Below, piece after piece: positions 15,843 to 24,417 of a DNA stretch of 49,959 bases (its first letter is position 1; each line of letters opens with the position of its first letter). Both the position numbers and the translations under genes were made by a program. The notes under the pieces were generated by a model, which worked only from the letters and a program-made list of their open reading frames with translations, did no database searches and was not told where the DNA came from. Location of the stretch: positions 1 through 49,959 of the forward strand of contig NZ_FOTE01000030.1 of assembly GCF_900114475.1 (NCBI RefSeq). The letters are read 5' to 3'. Source of the DNA: Paenibacillus sp. 1_12. Its GTDB lineage: Bacteria; Bacillota; Bacilli; Paenibacillales; NBRC-103111.

Positions 15843-17674
15843 TTCGTCTCCTCCTCTTTAATTGGCTTCGATCTATCCATATGATCGTGCAACGGAATTC
15901 GGATTGTAATCTCAGTGCCCTCACCGGGCTCACTGCTAATATCCATACCATAGGCCTCACCGTAAAACAGCTTGATGCGACGATATACATTTTCGATTCC
16001 CATCCCCAGGCGACCTTCCAATATTTGTAGATGATCAGCCGTCCGCATCATCGATAGAATGAGCGCAAGCTGCTCCGGTCGAATGCCCGCCCCGTTATCA
16101 CGGATCGTAATGAGAACCAATCCTTCCTCAACGACTTTCGTCGCAATCGTCAGCTTGCGGTTCCCCGACTTTTTCTCCAATCCGTGAAAAATAGCATTTT
16201 CAACCAACGGTTGCAGCAATAGCTTTAATATAGTCACATTCCCGATCGTTTCATCCCAAATGCATTCAACCTCCAAATCCTCGAAACGAATTTTTTGAAT
16301 CTTCAAGTAATTACAGATATGCTCCAGCTCGGAACGGAGAGGCACCGCCTGATCTTTCCCGCCAATCGAATACCGGAACAGGTGAGATAAGGAAACGACC
16401 ACCTTCGCCACTTCCTCCTGTTCTCGAATAATGAGCATCCAATATAAAGAATCCAGCGTATTGTACAGAAAGTGAGGGTGAATGTTGGCCTGCAATGCTT
16501 TAAGCTCGGCTTCCCGCTGGCGCAGCTCTCCTTCGTACACCTGATTGATGAGAATGTTCAGCTTGCCTACCATGTGATTGAACGATTGGCTTAAATCGTT
16601 GATTTCCAACGTGTGCGTCACCGGCAAATTCACTTGCAAATTCCCCCACTCCACCCGCTTCATATTTCGTTGAATGTTGCTGATTGGCTTCGTTATGCGG
16701 GAGGATAATAATCTGGACGTTATAAATACAAGCAGTATAGTAACGCAACCCGTCAAAATTAATAAGTAGTTTACATAATCCATCCCTTTCGTTAATGAAG
16801 ACACGGGCAAAATAACGACGGATGTCCAGTTCGTTCGGGTCAGCTTATTGTAGGTAACAAGGGAATGTACGCCGTTTACAAAATGAATAAAATGACCGGA
16901 CATTTCATCCCGATCCATGAAATTATCGGTCAAATAACGCTTCGTCTCCTTCTCCATGGCGGCGTTACTGCTCATAATGGCAAGTCCGTACTCGTCGACG
17001 ATGGAAATGCTGCCCCCTTGTCCAATATCGATATGAATGAGATCGTTTTCAATTTGCTTTTTATCCAATACAACCATGAAATAACCTAACGGGCTGTCGG
17101 AAATAAAATTTGGAATGGTTCGGACGCCGAAAATAAATGGATACACATTGTCGTCAGTGCCTGTTTTAACCTCAATCCATATCATGTGATCGTCGATATT
17201 AGCTAGTTTCTCTAGGTGCTGCAGCGTGAGCTGCCGGATATCGGATTGCTGCAAATAGCTGTTGTTAAATCCGTAATAGCCGAATTGCGGTGAGTATACC
17301 TGAGCGGCAATTACGTAGGGCTCCTGATTTACCGTATTGTAAATCAGATGGTTTATTAAATCACGGTCACTCAACTTCAAAACTTGACCCAAATTGACTT
17401 GATTGAGCATGTTCTGCATCTCATTATTGCTTAATACGGTGGAAGCGCTGTTCTCTGCCTTGGCGATGATCTTATCGACCTTCTCGTTTTCCTGTTTGAT
17501 CGTAACTAAAATGTAGTCGGTCGCTATGTCCTGAATGACTTTAACTACACTTTGATAGACGAGCAGACCGACAATCAAAAAACAGCCGATAAATAAACAT
17601 GAAAATTGGACGGTCATACTTGTCTTTATGCTTGGTTTGCCTTTGCTCCAAGGAGGGCGGAGTCTAAATGACAT
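15839..17674 (-). CDS. YesM-like sensor histidine kinase
   Basis: 611 aa from the ATG at 17674 behind GAGAGGTGA (a longer frame to 17704 has no RBS). Membrane segments lie near residues 20-45 and 300-325, enclosing an extracellular sensing domain of about 250 residues. A HAMP domain follows (SSRITKPISNIQRNMKRVEW), then the His_kinase box LQANIHPHFLYNTLDSLYWM with the phospho-accepting His, and an ATPase domain with LLLQPLVENAIFHGLE (N box) and IRDNGAGIRPEQ (G1). It phosphorylates the downstream response regulator. The pair belongs to the family that senses extracellular saccharides or binding proteins. A fragment of a close relative is at 6442-6495. Confidence 0.94.
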   Translation of the reverse strand: MSFRLRPPWSKGKPSIKTSMTVQFSCLFIGCFLIVGLLVYQSVVKVIQDIATDYILVTIKQENEKVDKIIAKAENSASTVLSNNEMQNMLNQVNLGQVLKLSDRDLINHLIYNTVNQEPYVIAAQVYSPQFGYYGFNNSYLQQSDIRQLTLQHLEKLANIDDHMIWIEVKTGTDDNVYPFIFGVRTIPNFISDSPLGYFMVVLDKKQIENDLIHIDIGQGGSISIVDEYGLAIMSSNAAMEKETKRYLTDNFMDRDEMSGHFIHFVNGVHSLVTYNKLTRTNWTSVVILPVSSLTKGMDYVNYLLILTGCVTILLVFITSRLLSSRITKPISNIQRNMKRVEWGNLQVNLPVTHTLEINDLSQSFNHMVGKLNILINQVYEGELRQREAELKALQANIHPHFLYNTLDSLYWMLIIREQEEVAKVVVSLSHLFRYSIGGKDQAVPLRSELEHICNYLKIQKIRFEDLEVECIWDETIGNVTILKLLLQPLVENAIFHGLEKKSGNRKLTIATKVVEEGLVLITIRDNGAGIRPEQLALILSMMRTADHLQILEGRLGMGIENVYRRIKLFYGEAYGMDISSEPGEGTEITIRIPLHDHMDRSKPIKEEETK

Positions 17675-17953
17675 TGGTATCACCTCTCGAGTTAGTAGAT
17701 TCATATGTAATTATCTCAACTTTTGCTGCTACCAACCACCTCCAAACCATTGATACAACAAGGTTTATTACTGTTTTATACAGAGCTTGAACAGCAAAAA
17801 AACACCTTCTGTTTGGTAACACATTAGTTGATTAGCCAAAAAAAGATGTTGGAAAATTTAGCATGCTTACTTTTCACTATAACACACGAATTCAATTCAC
17901 TATTCTGGAACTATTGATAAGCTATTAGCTGGTTAGCTTAAAGACGTAATGGG

Positions 17954-18141
17954 TTATTTAATAACTTGGTGCCATGTATCTTCGATATCTTTAAAATTAT
18001 TAAATCCGATTTTTTCATAAAAACCTTTAGATTCAGGGGCGGATATAAGGAACATCAATGTATCCTTTTCTAATTGTGGTTTTAAAATAGTGCTATGACT
18101 TCCTTCAATGATGGTGTTTCATCGCATTTATAAATTATCAT
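17954..18141 (-). pseudogene. GNAT-family acetyltransferase, internally deleted
   Basis: On the minus strand an ATG at 18141 behind AAAGGGGTC opens MIIYKCDETPSLKEVIALF. The frame then stops, and the C-terminal end of a GNAT protein follows in another frame: KDTLMFLISAPESKGFYEKI and GFNNFKDIEDTWHQVIK, ending at 17954. The acetyl-CoA binding core is missing, so the two ends have been joined by deletion. Intact relatives are about 135-140 residues; only about 60 codons remain. Confidence 0.7.
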
Positions 18142-18549
18142 TAGTTCAGACCCCTTTCATAAATTTATTAAGGATGACATAATTATACATGTATTTCCAT
18201 GTTGAGCATATCTGCTCGTTACTGGAATGAACAAAAAAAGAACTGCCGAGGCAAGCACCTTCACTATCGTTCTCCGATTTGTCTATCAATTTTTTACCAA
18301 AATTAACTATATATAGATATTAATTGAAATCAAATAACTTATCACAAACTATGTGAGCAAATCCACCTTCATATGTCAGTTTCTATGAAGCCACTGAATA
18401 ATTATCCACAGCAAACAAAACGTCGATAGGACGATACGTTTGCCGATAAAGTAAAAATATTACTACGAAAAATCAAAATAAAGATAAGGAAAGTAATGCA
18501 TTACAACTATAATTATAGAGAAGATAGGTATATTGTTCTTTTATGGAAG

Positions 18550-18568
18550 GTTCATATTGCCTATGAAC
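18550..18568 (+). promoter_or_regulatory. Inverted repeat in the leader of the SDR gene
   Basis: GTTCATA and TATGAAC separated by TTGCC, 16 bases before the ATG and next to the RBS (GGGGGA). A TATAAT lies about 40 bases upstream. It could be an operator or a small hairpin that affects translation. Confidence 0.4.
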
Positions 18569-18584
18569 GATAGGGGGATACGAA

Positions 18585-19367
18585 ATGGATTTGGGATTAG
18601 CAGGAAAAGTAGCTCTCATTACCGGCGGAAGCAAGGGGATTGGATTGGTGACAGCGATTACGCTGGCCTCCGAGGGCGCCCATATTGCCATTTGCGCTCG
18701 CAATGAGGATGATCTGCGCAGCGCAGCAGCGAAGATTGTTGAGATAACAGGCGCAAACGTTCACTATATTCAAGCGAACGTTTCATCTGAGGAAGATTGT
18801 CAGAGAGCTGTTGCGGAAGCCGTTGGGCACTTTGGGCGATTAGATATATTAATCAATAATGCCGGCACCTTCGCCGCCAGCCCTTTCGAGCAAGCTACGC
18901 ATGAGGTTTGGACGCAGGATCTCGACTTGAAATTATTTGGTGCTATTCATTGTTCCAAAGCAGCGCTGCCTTACTTAAAAGAATCAGGTAAAGGCGCCAT
19001 TGTGAACATGTCTACCTCCTCCGCCAAAACCCCTGGCGCGTCAACGCTGCCCACTTCGGTCAGCCGTGCAGCAGGCTTGGCGTTAACCAAGGCCATGAGT
19101 AAAGATTTGGCCTCCAGCCATATTCGCGTGAATGCCGTTTGCGTAGGATTAATTCAAAGCGATCAGATCGAAAAGGGCTGGAAAAACCAGCATCCTGAGC
19201 TTACCTGGGAGCAATTTTCGCAGCTGCCCGACCATCAAATTCCGTTGGGACGCATAGGCTATACGCAGGAGGCAGCAAATGTAATTACGTTTCTCGTATC
19301 CGATGCGGCCTCTTATGTTACTGGCACAGCGGTGAATGTCGACGGTGGAAAAGGAGCAACACTATAG
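18585..19367 (+). CDS. SDR family oxidoreductase with atypical active site
   Basis: 260 aa, start behind AGGGGGATACGAA. The cofactor motif is VALITGGSKGIGLVTAI (TGxxxGIG), and LDILINNAGTFAA carries the NNAG motif. The catalytic Ser is present (VNMSTSSAKTPG). The usual YxxxK is replaced: the aligned stretch is LPTSVSRAAGLALTKAMSKD, so Thr stands for Tyr and Arg for Lys, confirmed in the DNA (ACT TCG GTC AGC CGT). The protein is full length and ends with the usual TGTAVNVDGG. It may be a redox-inactive homologue, or use another acid/base. It is transcribed alone, away from the ABC clusters, with a terminator behind it. Confidence 0.88.
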   Translation: MDLGLAGKVALITGGSKGIGLVTAITLASEGAHIAICARNEDDLRSAAAKIVEITGANVHYIQANVSSEEDCQRAVAEAVGHFGRLDILINNAGTFAASPFEQATHEVWTQDLDLKLFGAIHCSKAALPYLKESGKGAIVNMSTSSAKTPGASTLPTSVSRAAGLALTKAMSKDLASSHIRVNAVCVGLIQSDQIEKGWKNQHPELTWEQFSQLPDHQIPLGRIGYTQEAANVITFLVSDAASYVTGTAVNVDGGKGATL

Positions 19368-19380
19368 CTCGTTTAAATTG

Positions 19381-19421
19381 GAAGACCCTCCACCCCTGAT
19401 ACAACAGGATGGAGGGTCTTC
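19381..19421. terminator. Bidirectional terminator between convergent genes
   Basis: Perfect 12-bp stem GAAGACCCTCCA / TGGAGGGTCTTC (19381-19392 with 19410-19421) with a 17-base loop, between the plus-strand SDR gene and the minus-strand ThuA-like gene. The T-tract is weak in both directions. Confidence 0.75.
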
Positions 19422-19449
19422 TTCTCACCATATTGGCCTTCCCTGACGC

Positions 19450-20091
19450 TTAAAGCTGCTTTCTTAAGGCCCATTGACCGGCCTGAAGGATCAGCTTCCG
19501 GTACGTCGGATGCTTAAATGATTCAACGTGATGCCCAGGCATAAGATAGACAACTCTGCCCAGACCATACTCATGCGCCCAGGCTGCAGGCCACCTCTCG
19601 CCTTCATGCGTGTATTCGAGCAATACCGTCTTCTCTGACAATGGATCCATGTCATAACGGTAAGGCTCCTCATCCATGGTAAAGGGTTCAATCCCTTCTG
19701 TAATTTCGTGTTCTGCAGAAGTAAGATGAAAATCCAACGATGTATAAGGAGGGTGTCCGGTAAACTTGGCTCCTATCAATTGGCTCAGCTCATATCTGGC
19801 TTGCAGCGACACCCCATTATGAATAACTAGCAGCCCGCCGCCACCGCTTACATAAGTTAATAGTCCCGCTACTTGCTCTGGCGTTACCTGAACGCGCCAG
19901 CTATCGGTATACGAAATGAATAAGTCGAATTCTTTGAGCTGTTCAACCGTTAGCTTCTCCCGGTCTTCCGAAACTTCTACGCGAATATGATCCTCGAACA
20001 CGCCGATGATGTCAGCTGCAACTGCTTGAAGCGGATGATATTTGGCGTTAATGATGTCGCCCAGCAATAAAGCTTTTTTGTTAGTTTCCAT
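19450..20091 (-). CDS. ThuA-like domain protein
   Basis: 213 aa from the ATG at 20091; a TTG at 20124 is in frame but overlaps the preceding gene. The class I glutamine-amidotransferase-like fold of ThuA proteins is indicated by FDLFISYTDSW, SGGGGLLVIHNGVSLQARYE and a late GRVVYLMPGHHVESFKHPTY. ThuA proteins take part in trehalose and other sugar use in rhizobia; their chemistry is unclear. It is the last gene of cluster 2, after an SDR gene, so it likely acts on the sugar imported by that ABC system. No signal peptide. Confidence 0.85.
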   Translation of the reverse strand: METNKKALLLGDIINAKYHPLQAVAADIIGVFEDHIRVEVSEDREKLTVEQLKEFDLFISYTDSWRVQVTPEQVAGLLTYVSGGGGLLVIHNGVSLQARYELSQLIGAKFTGHPPYTSLDFHLTSAEHEITEGIEPFTMDEEPYRYDMDPLSEKTVLLEYTHEGERWPAAWAHEYGLGRVVYLMPGHHVESFKHPTYRKLILQAGQWALRKQL

Positions 20092-20117
20092 TTGTATACA
20101 AGCCCCTTTCGATCTGC

Positions 20118-20843
20118 TTACCAACTCATTTCCTCAGCCTTGTAATTAAGGAAAGCCGGGTGCGTTAATACTTCTTTGTTTTCTTGATACTGCAGCAGGG
20201 TTTCTATGATCTGTGAAGCCGCTTCCTCTGCTGCGACATCTGCGGAGTCGTTTAATTTCCCACTCATATACGTCTTCATCCACCCTGGGTGGATGACAAG
20301 AACACGTCCGCCTTTGTTCTTCAATTGATTATGGACAAGGTTGGACTGAATGTTTAATGCCGCCTTGGACATGCAGTAGCCATACCAGCCCTCCCGCCAC
20401 GTTTGATTAATTTGTCCGGCTTCGGAAGAAATATTGACAAGCAGTTTATCTTCACCGTTCATAAGAAGAGGTAGGATAGCCTGCGTCACCCTAAGTGGAC
20501 CCAATGCATTGACATTGAATAACTGTATGATGTTGTTAAAATCGATCTCTCCAAAAATCTCATCGTCCTTGCGGCCGCCGATGCCCGCATTATTAATAAC
20601 GACATCCAGCTTGCTCGTATGGCCCTTGATCACACTTGCAGCTTGCTGAACACTTGCTTCGTCAGATACGTCCAAATCCATCACGATTAACCTACCGTCA
20701 TACTCAGGAACCGCCTTGTGCAACTGATCCCAATCACGCAAATATCTTCCAGCGAATACGGTATATTGCCTGTTCAGCAGCTGCAGAACCAACTCGTACC
20801 CCAACCCCCGGTCCGCTCCGGTTACAAATGCAAACTTTGTCAT
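20118..20843 (-). CDS. SDR family oxidoreductase (canonical active site)
   Basis: 241 aa from the ATG at 20843, behind GCGGGGTGG. It has TGADRGLGYELVLQLL for NAD(P), NNAGIGG, catalytic Ser in LVNISSEAGQI and Tyr/Lys in GWYGYCMSKAALN (YCMSK = YxxxK). Late residues HPGWMKTYM also fit classical SDRs. It is encoded in cluster 2 between the response regulator and the ThuA-like gene, so it is probably a cytoplasmic reductase or dehydrogenase for a sugar or derivative. The exact substrate is unknown. Confidence 0.9.
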   Translation of the reverse strand: MTKFAFVTGADRGLGYELVLQLLNRQYTVFAGRYLRDWDQLHKAVPEYDGRLIVMDLDVSDEASVQQAASVIKGHTSKLDVVINNAGIGGRKDDEIFGEIDFNNIIQLFNVNALGPLRVTQAILPLLMNGEDKLLVNISSEAGQINQTWREGWYGYCMSKAALNIQSNLVHNQLKNKGGRVLVIHPGWMKTYMSGKLNDSADVAAEEAASQIIETLLQYQENKEVLTHPAFLNYKAEEMSW

Positions 20844-20900
20844 GGATAACCCACCCCGCAATCATTCTCTACATGCTTATTCGAATTCGTTAACTGTAGA

Positions 20901-22529
20901 TCATACTTTGACACTAGTAAATGATTTTTGCTTTCTGTATTCAACAGGCGTGAGCCCATTATAAGCCTTGAATATTTTGATAAAATAACTCTGGCTGTCA
21001 TAACCAAGCAGCTCGCAAATTTTACACATCGGCTCATTGGTCATATCCAGCAGTTCTTTCGCTCTTTCCATCTTCATTCGGGTCACGTACTCAATAAACG
21101 TCTCTCCCGTTTCCTTCTTAAACAAACGGCTGAAGTAACTCGAATTCAAAAAGAGATGTTCGGCCACTTCCTCCAGAGAGATGCGTTTATCCAAATTCAT
21201 GGACACATATTGCAAGGCATTCAGTACAGACAGACGTTTGCTTTGGTCCATAATTTCTCCCGTCACCGATATGGCAGAATGGAAGTAATCGATGAGCCAG
21301 CTTTCCAGCTCCGTCAAGGTATCGATCTCTAAGATATCCTTGTGCATCACATCGACGGAATACGTGGACCGGAAATGCTGCAAGGATTGCAGCTTTAGCT
21401 TCAAATCGAGCAGCAGCTTCAATACCCAATCCTTAACCATCTCCGGCGGGCAAGCCTGCTCCTTGAATACGTTCATCCAACGTTGGATCGTTGGCAGCAA
21501 GGCCGCTTCTCGTTTATCGATCAGAATGTCTCTAAACTCTTCATTGGCCTTATCGTAAAACGAGAATACGTGTGCTTTGACAAGCCCCCGATCCTGTTGT
21601 CTAGCGATATCTCCCTCACCTAAATAAAAGCGTTGTGCTGAGCTTCCTAGCAGCCCTTTGAGACCCAGCTTCAGTTCCTCATGGTTGGTGCTTATCGTTC
21701 CGATCAAATAGTTCATGGTTATTTTCAAGGAACGGTGCAGTGCTCCTTGTATCAACTCAATCGTTCGTTTCGTTTGCTCATAAGGATTCACCTTAAGACC
21801 TGGCGGGTACAAATACAGCATAAACGATTCTTTGGCATCATAGCTGACATGAATCGTCCGCGAGCTCTCCTTGTCCAATACCTCCTGAATCACATTGTTG
21901 ACAGCAAAACGCAAAATATCGTGGGATACAAATCGCTGGGTAACACTTCGGTAGTTGCTGATAAAGCCCATGACCGGGAGGCATACTTGCCCTTGAAAGC
22001 TTAAGCCGAAGGCGTTCGCCTCCAACTGCCACTTGGCTGCATCCAAAATAGGTTCCTGGATGGTGCGGCGAATAAACTTTTCCTTCATCAGCTCTTTGCT
22101 GCGATCAACCAAATCCAGCAGATGGGTATGGAGTTGATCCTGCCGCTGATCTTGGTCCAGCTTATCCTTAAACTGCAGCAGCAGCTTCTCCAGATCTGCA
22201 GGATCCAGAGTATCCTTCAGCAGGTAATCCTGAACATTCAGCTTCATCGCTTGCTGCGCCAAACGAAATTCATTATGGCAGGACAAAATAGCGACCCGAA
22301 TATCCGGTTTGCGCTGCTGCAGCTCACGAATGAGCTCCAAACCGTTCATCTTGGGCATGCCAATATCGGTAATGACAATATCCGGCATATCTTCAGCGCA
22401 CGCTTCCAGAGCGCTTATCCCATTCTCATGAACACTGGTTAATTGCAAGCCGAGGCGTACCCAGTCTATGGCTTCCGATAATAACTCAAGAACGGGATAG
22501 TCATCATCCACCAGCATCACTTTATACAT
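20901..22529 (-). CDS. YesN-like AraC-type response regulator
   Basis: 542 aa, start behind TTGGAGGGTC. The receiver domain (1-120) has MLVDDDYPVLELL, Asp in DIVITDIGMPKMNGLELI and a Lys in DYLLKDTLDPADLE. A long central linker of about 300 residues is typical of YesN. The C-terminal AraC domain (about 440-542) shows ISLEEVAEHLFLNSSYFSRL and MCKICELLGYDSQSYFIKIF followed by GLTPVEYRK. It overlaps the kinase gene by 8 bases. It is the likely protein that binds the 29-bp repeats at 25883-25911 and 29082-29110; this is inference. Confidence 0.94.
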   Translation of the reverse strand: MYKVMLVDDDYPVLELLSEAIDWVRLGLQLTSVHENGISALEACAEDMPDIVITDIGMPKMNGLELIRELQQRKPDIRVAILSCHNEFRLAQQAMKLNVQDYLLKDTLDPADLEKLLLQFKDKLDQDQRQDQLHTHLLDLVDRSKELMKEKFIRRTIQEPILDAAKWQLEANAFGLSFQGQVCLPVMGFISNYRSVTQRFVSHDILRFAVNNVIQEVLDKESSRTIHVSYDAKESFMLYLYPPGLKVNPYEQTKRTIELIQGALHRSLKITMNYLIGTISTNHEELKLGLKGLLGSSAQRFYLGEGDIARQQDRGLVKAHVFSFYDKANEEFRDILIDKREAALLPTIQRWMNVFKEQACPPEMVKDWVLKLLLDLKLKLQSLQHFRSTYSVDVMHKDILEIDTLTELESWLIDYFHSAISVTGEIMDQSKRLSVLNALQYVSMNLDKRISLEEVAEHLFLNSSYFSRLFKKETGETFIEYVTRMKMERAKELLDMTNEPMCKICELLGYDSQSYFIKIFKAYNGLTPVEYRKQKSFTSVKV

Positions 22530-24345
22530 CGCGGCGACCCTCCAATTCCCTTGGAAACAGCATCGTTACCCAGCTCCCTTTTCCACGTTCACTGTCGATC
22601 TTCATTTCGAAGGCATCCCCGAAGGTCAGCTTCATCCGTTCCCATACATTAGGCAAACCCACGCTCGAAAAGCGGTATTCGTCATCTCCCTCCGATGTGT
22701 CCAAGCCTTTGCCTGTAAGCACATTATGACGAAGTGATGCTAATACATGGGGTTCCATCCCTTGCCCATTATCCTCAACCACCACTACGAATTGGCGTTC
22801 ATTTACAGTTGCCCTTAGCGTAATGGTTCCAGCACATTGGTTCAACCCGTGAATAAGCGCATTTTCAATAATTGGCTGTAAAAAGAATCTCGGTACCTTT
22901 TCAAAAAGCACATCCGGTGAAACTTCAATTTCAAGATTCACCTTTTCCTTTTGCCTCATATCCATTAATTGAACATACTCCTTGACGGTCCCCACCTCTT
23001 CGTGAAGGTAGATTAAATCTTGATCCTGAGAGATCGTCATTCTGAGAAGCTTTGAGAGTGAGCTCATCATTTGCGCGCTTTCCACATCGCCTTTCCTCAG
23101 CACCTTCATTCGAATCGAATTCAGTACATTAAACAAGAAATGCGGATTGATCTGCACCTGCAGCATAGCCAGCTCTGCCTTGCGTTTGCGCGTCTGGGTT
23201 TCGGTAATTTCAGCAATCATATATTTGATGTGATCCAGCATTTGATCTATGGACATGCCGAGATTTCCGATTTCATCCTGGCCCCGGATGTAGGAACGAA
23301 CCTCCAAATTGCCTCGCCGTACCGTTGCCGCCACCCTTCCCAGATGCACGAGCGGCTTTGTAAAAGCTTGCAGAAGATATAGCAGCAGCAATAAAAATAC
23401 AAGGAATGAGATGACTTGATAAATAAGTACCCGCTTAAAGATCGAATCGATTTTGAAAATCGCTTTTTTATACGGAATTAATGACACCAGCTTCCAATCG
23501 GTAACGCTTAGCGGGAGCGTAGTCAGCAAATAATCTTCATTCTCAATACGAATGATATCCGAGGCACGCTCTGCTGCTTGCTTCACATACGGGAATTGGG
23601 TGCCGACATGTTCGCTGTTCCTTTGTGAAAGGATGGTATCCGACTCATCCAGCAGTAAGGTTTCCTGACCCGATGCTATTCGGTTAAATATTTGGTTCAC
23701 TTGGTTTTCCATGACCGTTACAATGACATAGCCATAAATATCGAGGCCATCACCACGAAGCGTACGGGCAACAGAGATTTGATGCGTGTTTTTTAATGAT
23801 TTTTCTATCGCAAACACCGTTGGCGCCGTGCCTACCCAGTAGGATTGAAGCCCGTTCAATTCTTTTAATTTACCGAACCAAGGCTCTTGAAAGATTTGCG
23901 CCGGATCATACTCATACAGCGGATAGTTCGTATAATACGTTCCATTTTTCAATAAAATCGTCACATAGCTCTTCTCGCCGGTGAAAGTAATATTCGTTAT
24001 TTTGCTAGTTATCTTGTATCTGTCCGCAAATCTCCGATATTCAATATCGGCTCCCTGGTACCCTGCCTTTGAAACCTCATTCAAAATCGTATTAATTTCG
24101 GAATCAATTTGAATATAATTCGCAATATTAAGCATGTATTTCAGAAGATTCGTGACGTAGCCGTCTACCAGCTTTAGAGATTCCGCAGCATTGGATACCG
24201 CCTGTTCCTTAACCGCGTCTCGCGTTAAATAATTGTAGACCGAAATGGTTATACAAGCCGGAATCAAAATGCAGACAACGGAGGCAATCATCAGTTTAAA
24301 TCGAAGCGTTCGGGGTGGCACCATTCTAGCAAGCATTTTCCACAT
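22522..24345 (-). CDS. YesM-like sensor histidine kinase
   Basis: 607 aa, start behind AAGGGAGGATAG. Membrane segments near residues 20-45 and 300-320 flank an extracellular sensor domain. Then a HAMP domain (AFTKPLVHLGRVAATVRRGN), the His_kinase box LQVQINPHFLFNVLNSIRM, where the phospho-His stands as INPHF, and an ATPase domain with FLQPIIENALIHGLNQ and VEDNGQGMEP. It is co-transcribed with its regulator (8-base overlap) and with the ABC importer genes of cluster 2. It probably senses the solute, directly or through the lipoprotein encoded just before it. Confidence 0.94.
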   Translation of the reverse strand: MWKMLARMVPPRTLRFKLMIASVVCILIPACITISVYNYLTRDAVKEQAVSNAAESLKLVDGYVTNLLKYMLNIANYIQIDSEINTILNEVSKAGYQGADIEYRRFADRYKITSKITNITFTGEKSYVTILLKNGTYYTNYPLYEYDPAQIFQEPWFGKLKELNGLQSYWVGTAPTVFAIEKSLKNTHQISVARTLRGDGLDIYGYVIVTVMENQVNQIFNRIASGQETLLLDESDTILSQRNSEHVGTQFPYVKQAAERASDIIRIENEDYLLTTLPLSVTDWKLVSLIPYKKAIFKIDSIFKRVLIYQVISFLVFLLLLLYLLQAFTKPLVHLGRVAATVRRGNLEVRSYIRGQDEIGNLGMSIDQMLDHIKYMIAEITETQTRKRKAELAMLQVQINPHFLFNVLNSIRMKVLRKGDVESAQMMSSLSKLLRMTISQDQDLIYLHEEVGTVKEYVQLMDMRQKEKVNLEIEVSPDVLFEKVPRFFLQPIIENALIHGLNQCAGTITLRATVNERQFVVVVEDNGQGMEPHVLASLRHNVLTGKGLDTSEGDDEYRFSSVGLPNVWERMKLTFGDAFEMKIDSERGKGSWVTMLFPRELEGRRDV

Positions 24346-24417
24346 CTGCTATCCTCCCTTATGGACCCAGGAAGGATATAGAATATGCCCCCTCCTACTT
24401 GCTTCTATTATAACTTT

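Larger units (their letters stand above)
17705..18584. other. Long gene-poor stretch with an acetyltransferase remnant and SDR promoter
   Basis: 880 bases between two oppositely oriented genes. The only coding trace is the GNAT remnant described at 17954-18141. Near the right end the plus strand carries TATAAT at 18508-18513 and an inverted repeat GTTCATA/TATGAAC at 18550-18568, just before the RBS of the SDR gene. The rest is AT-rich and shows nothing I can assign. Confidence 0.6.
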
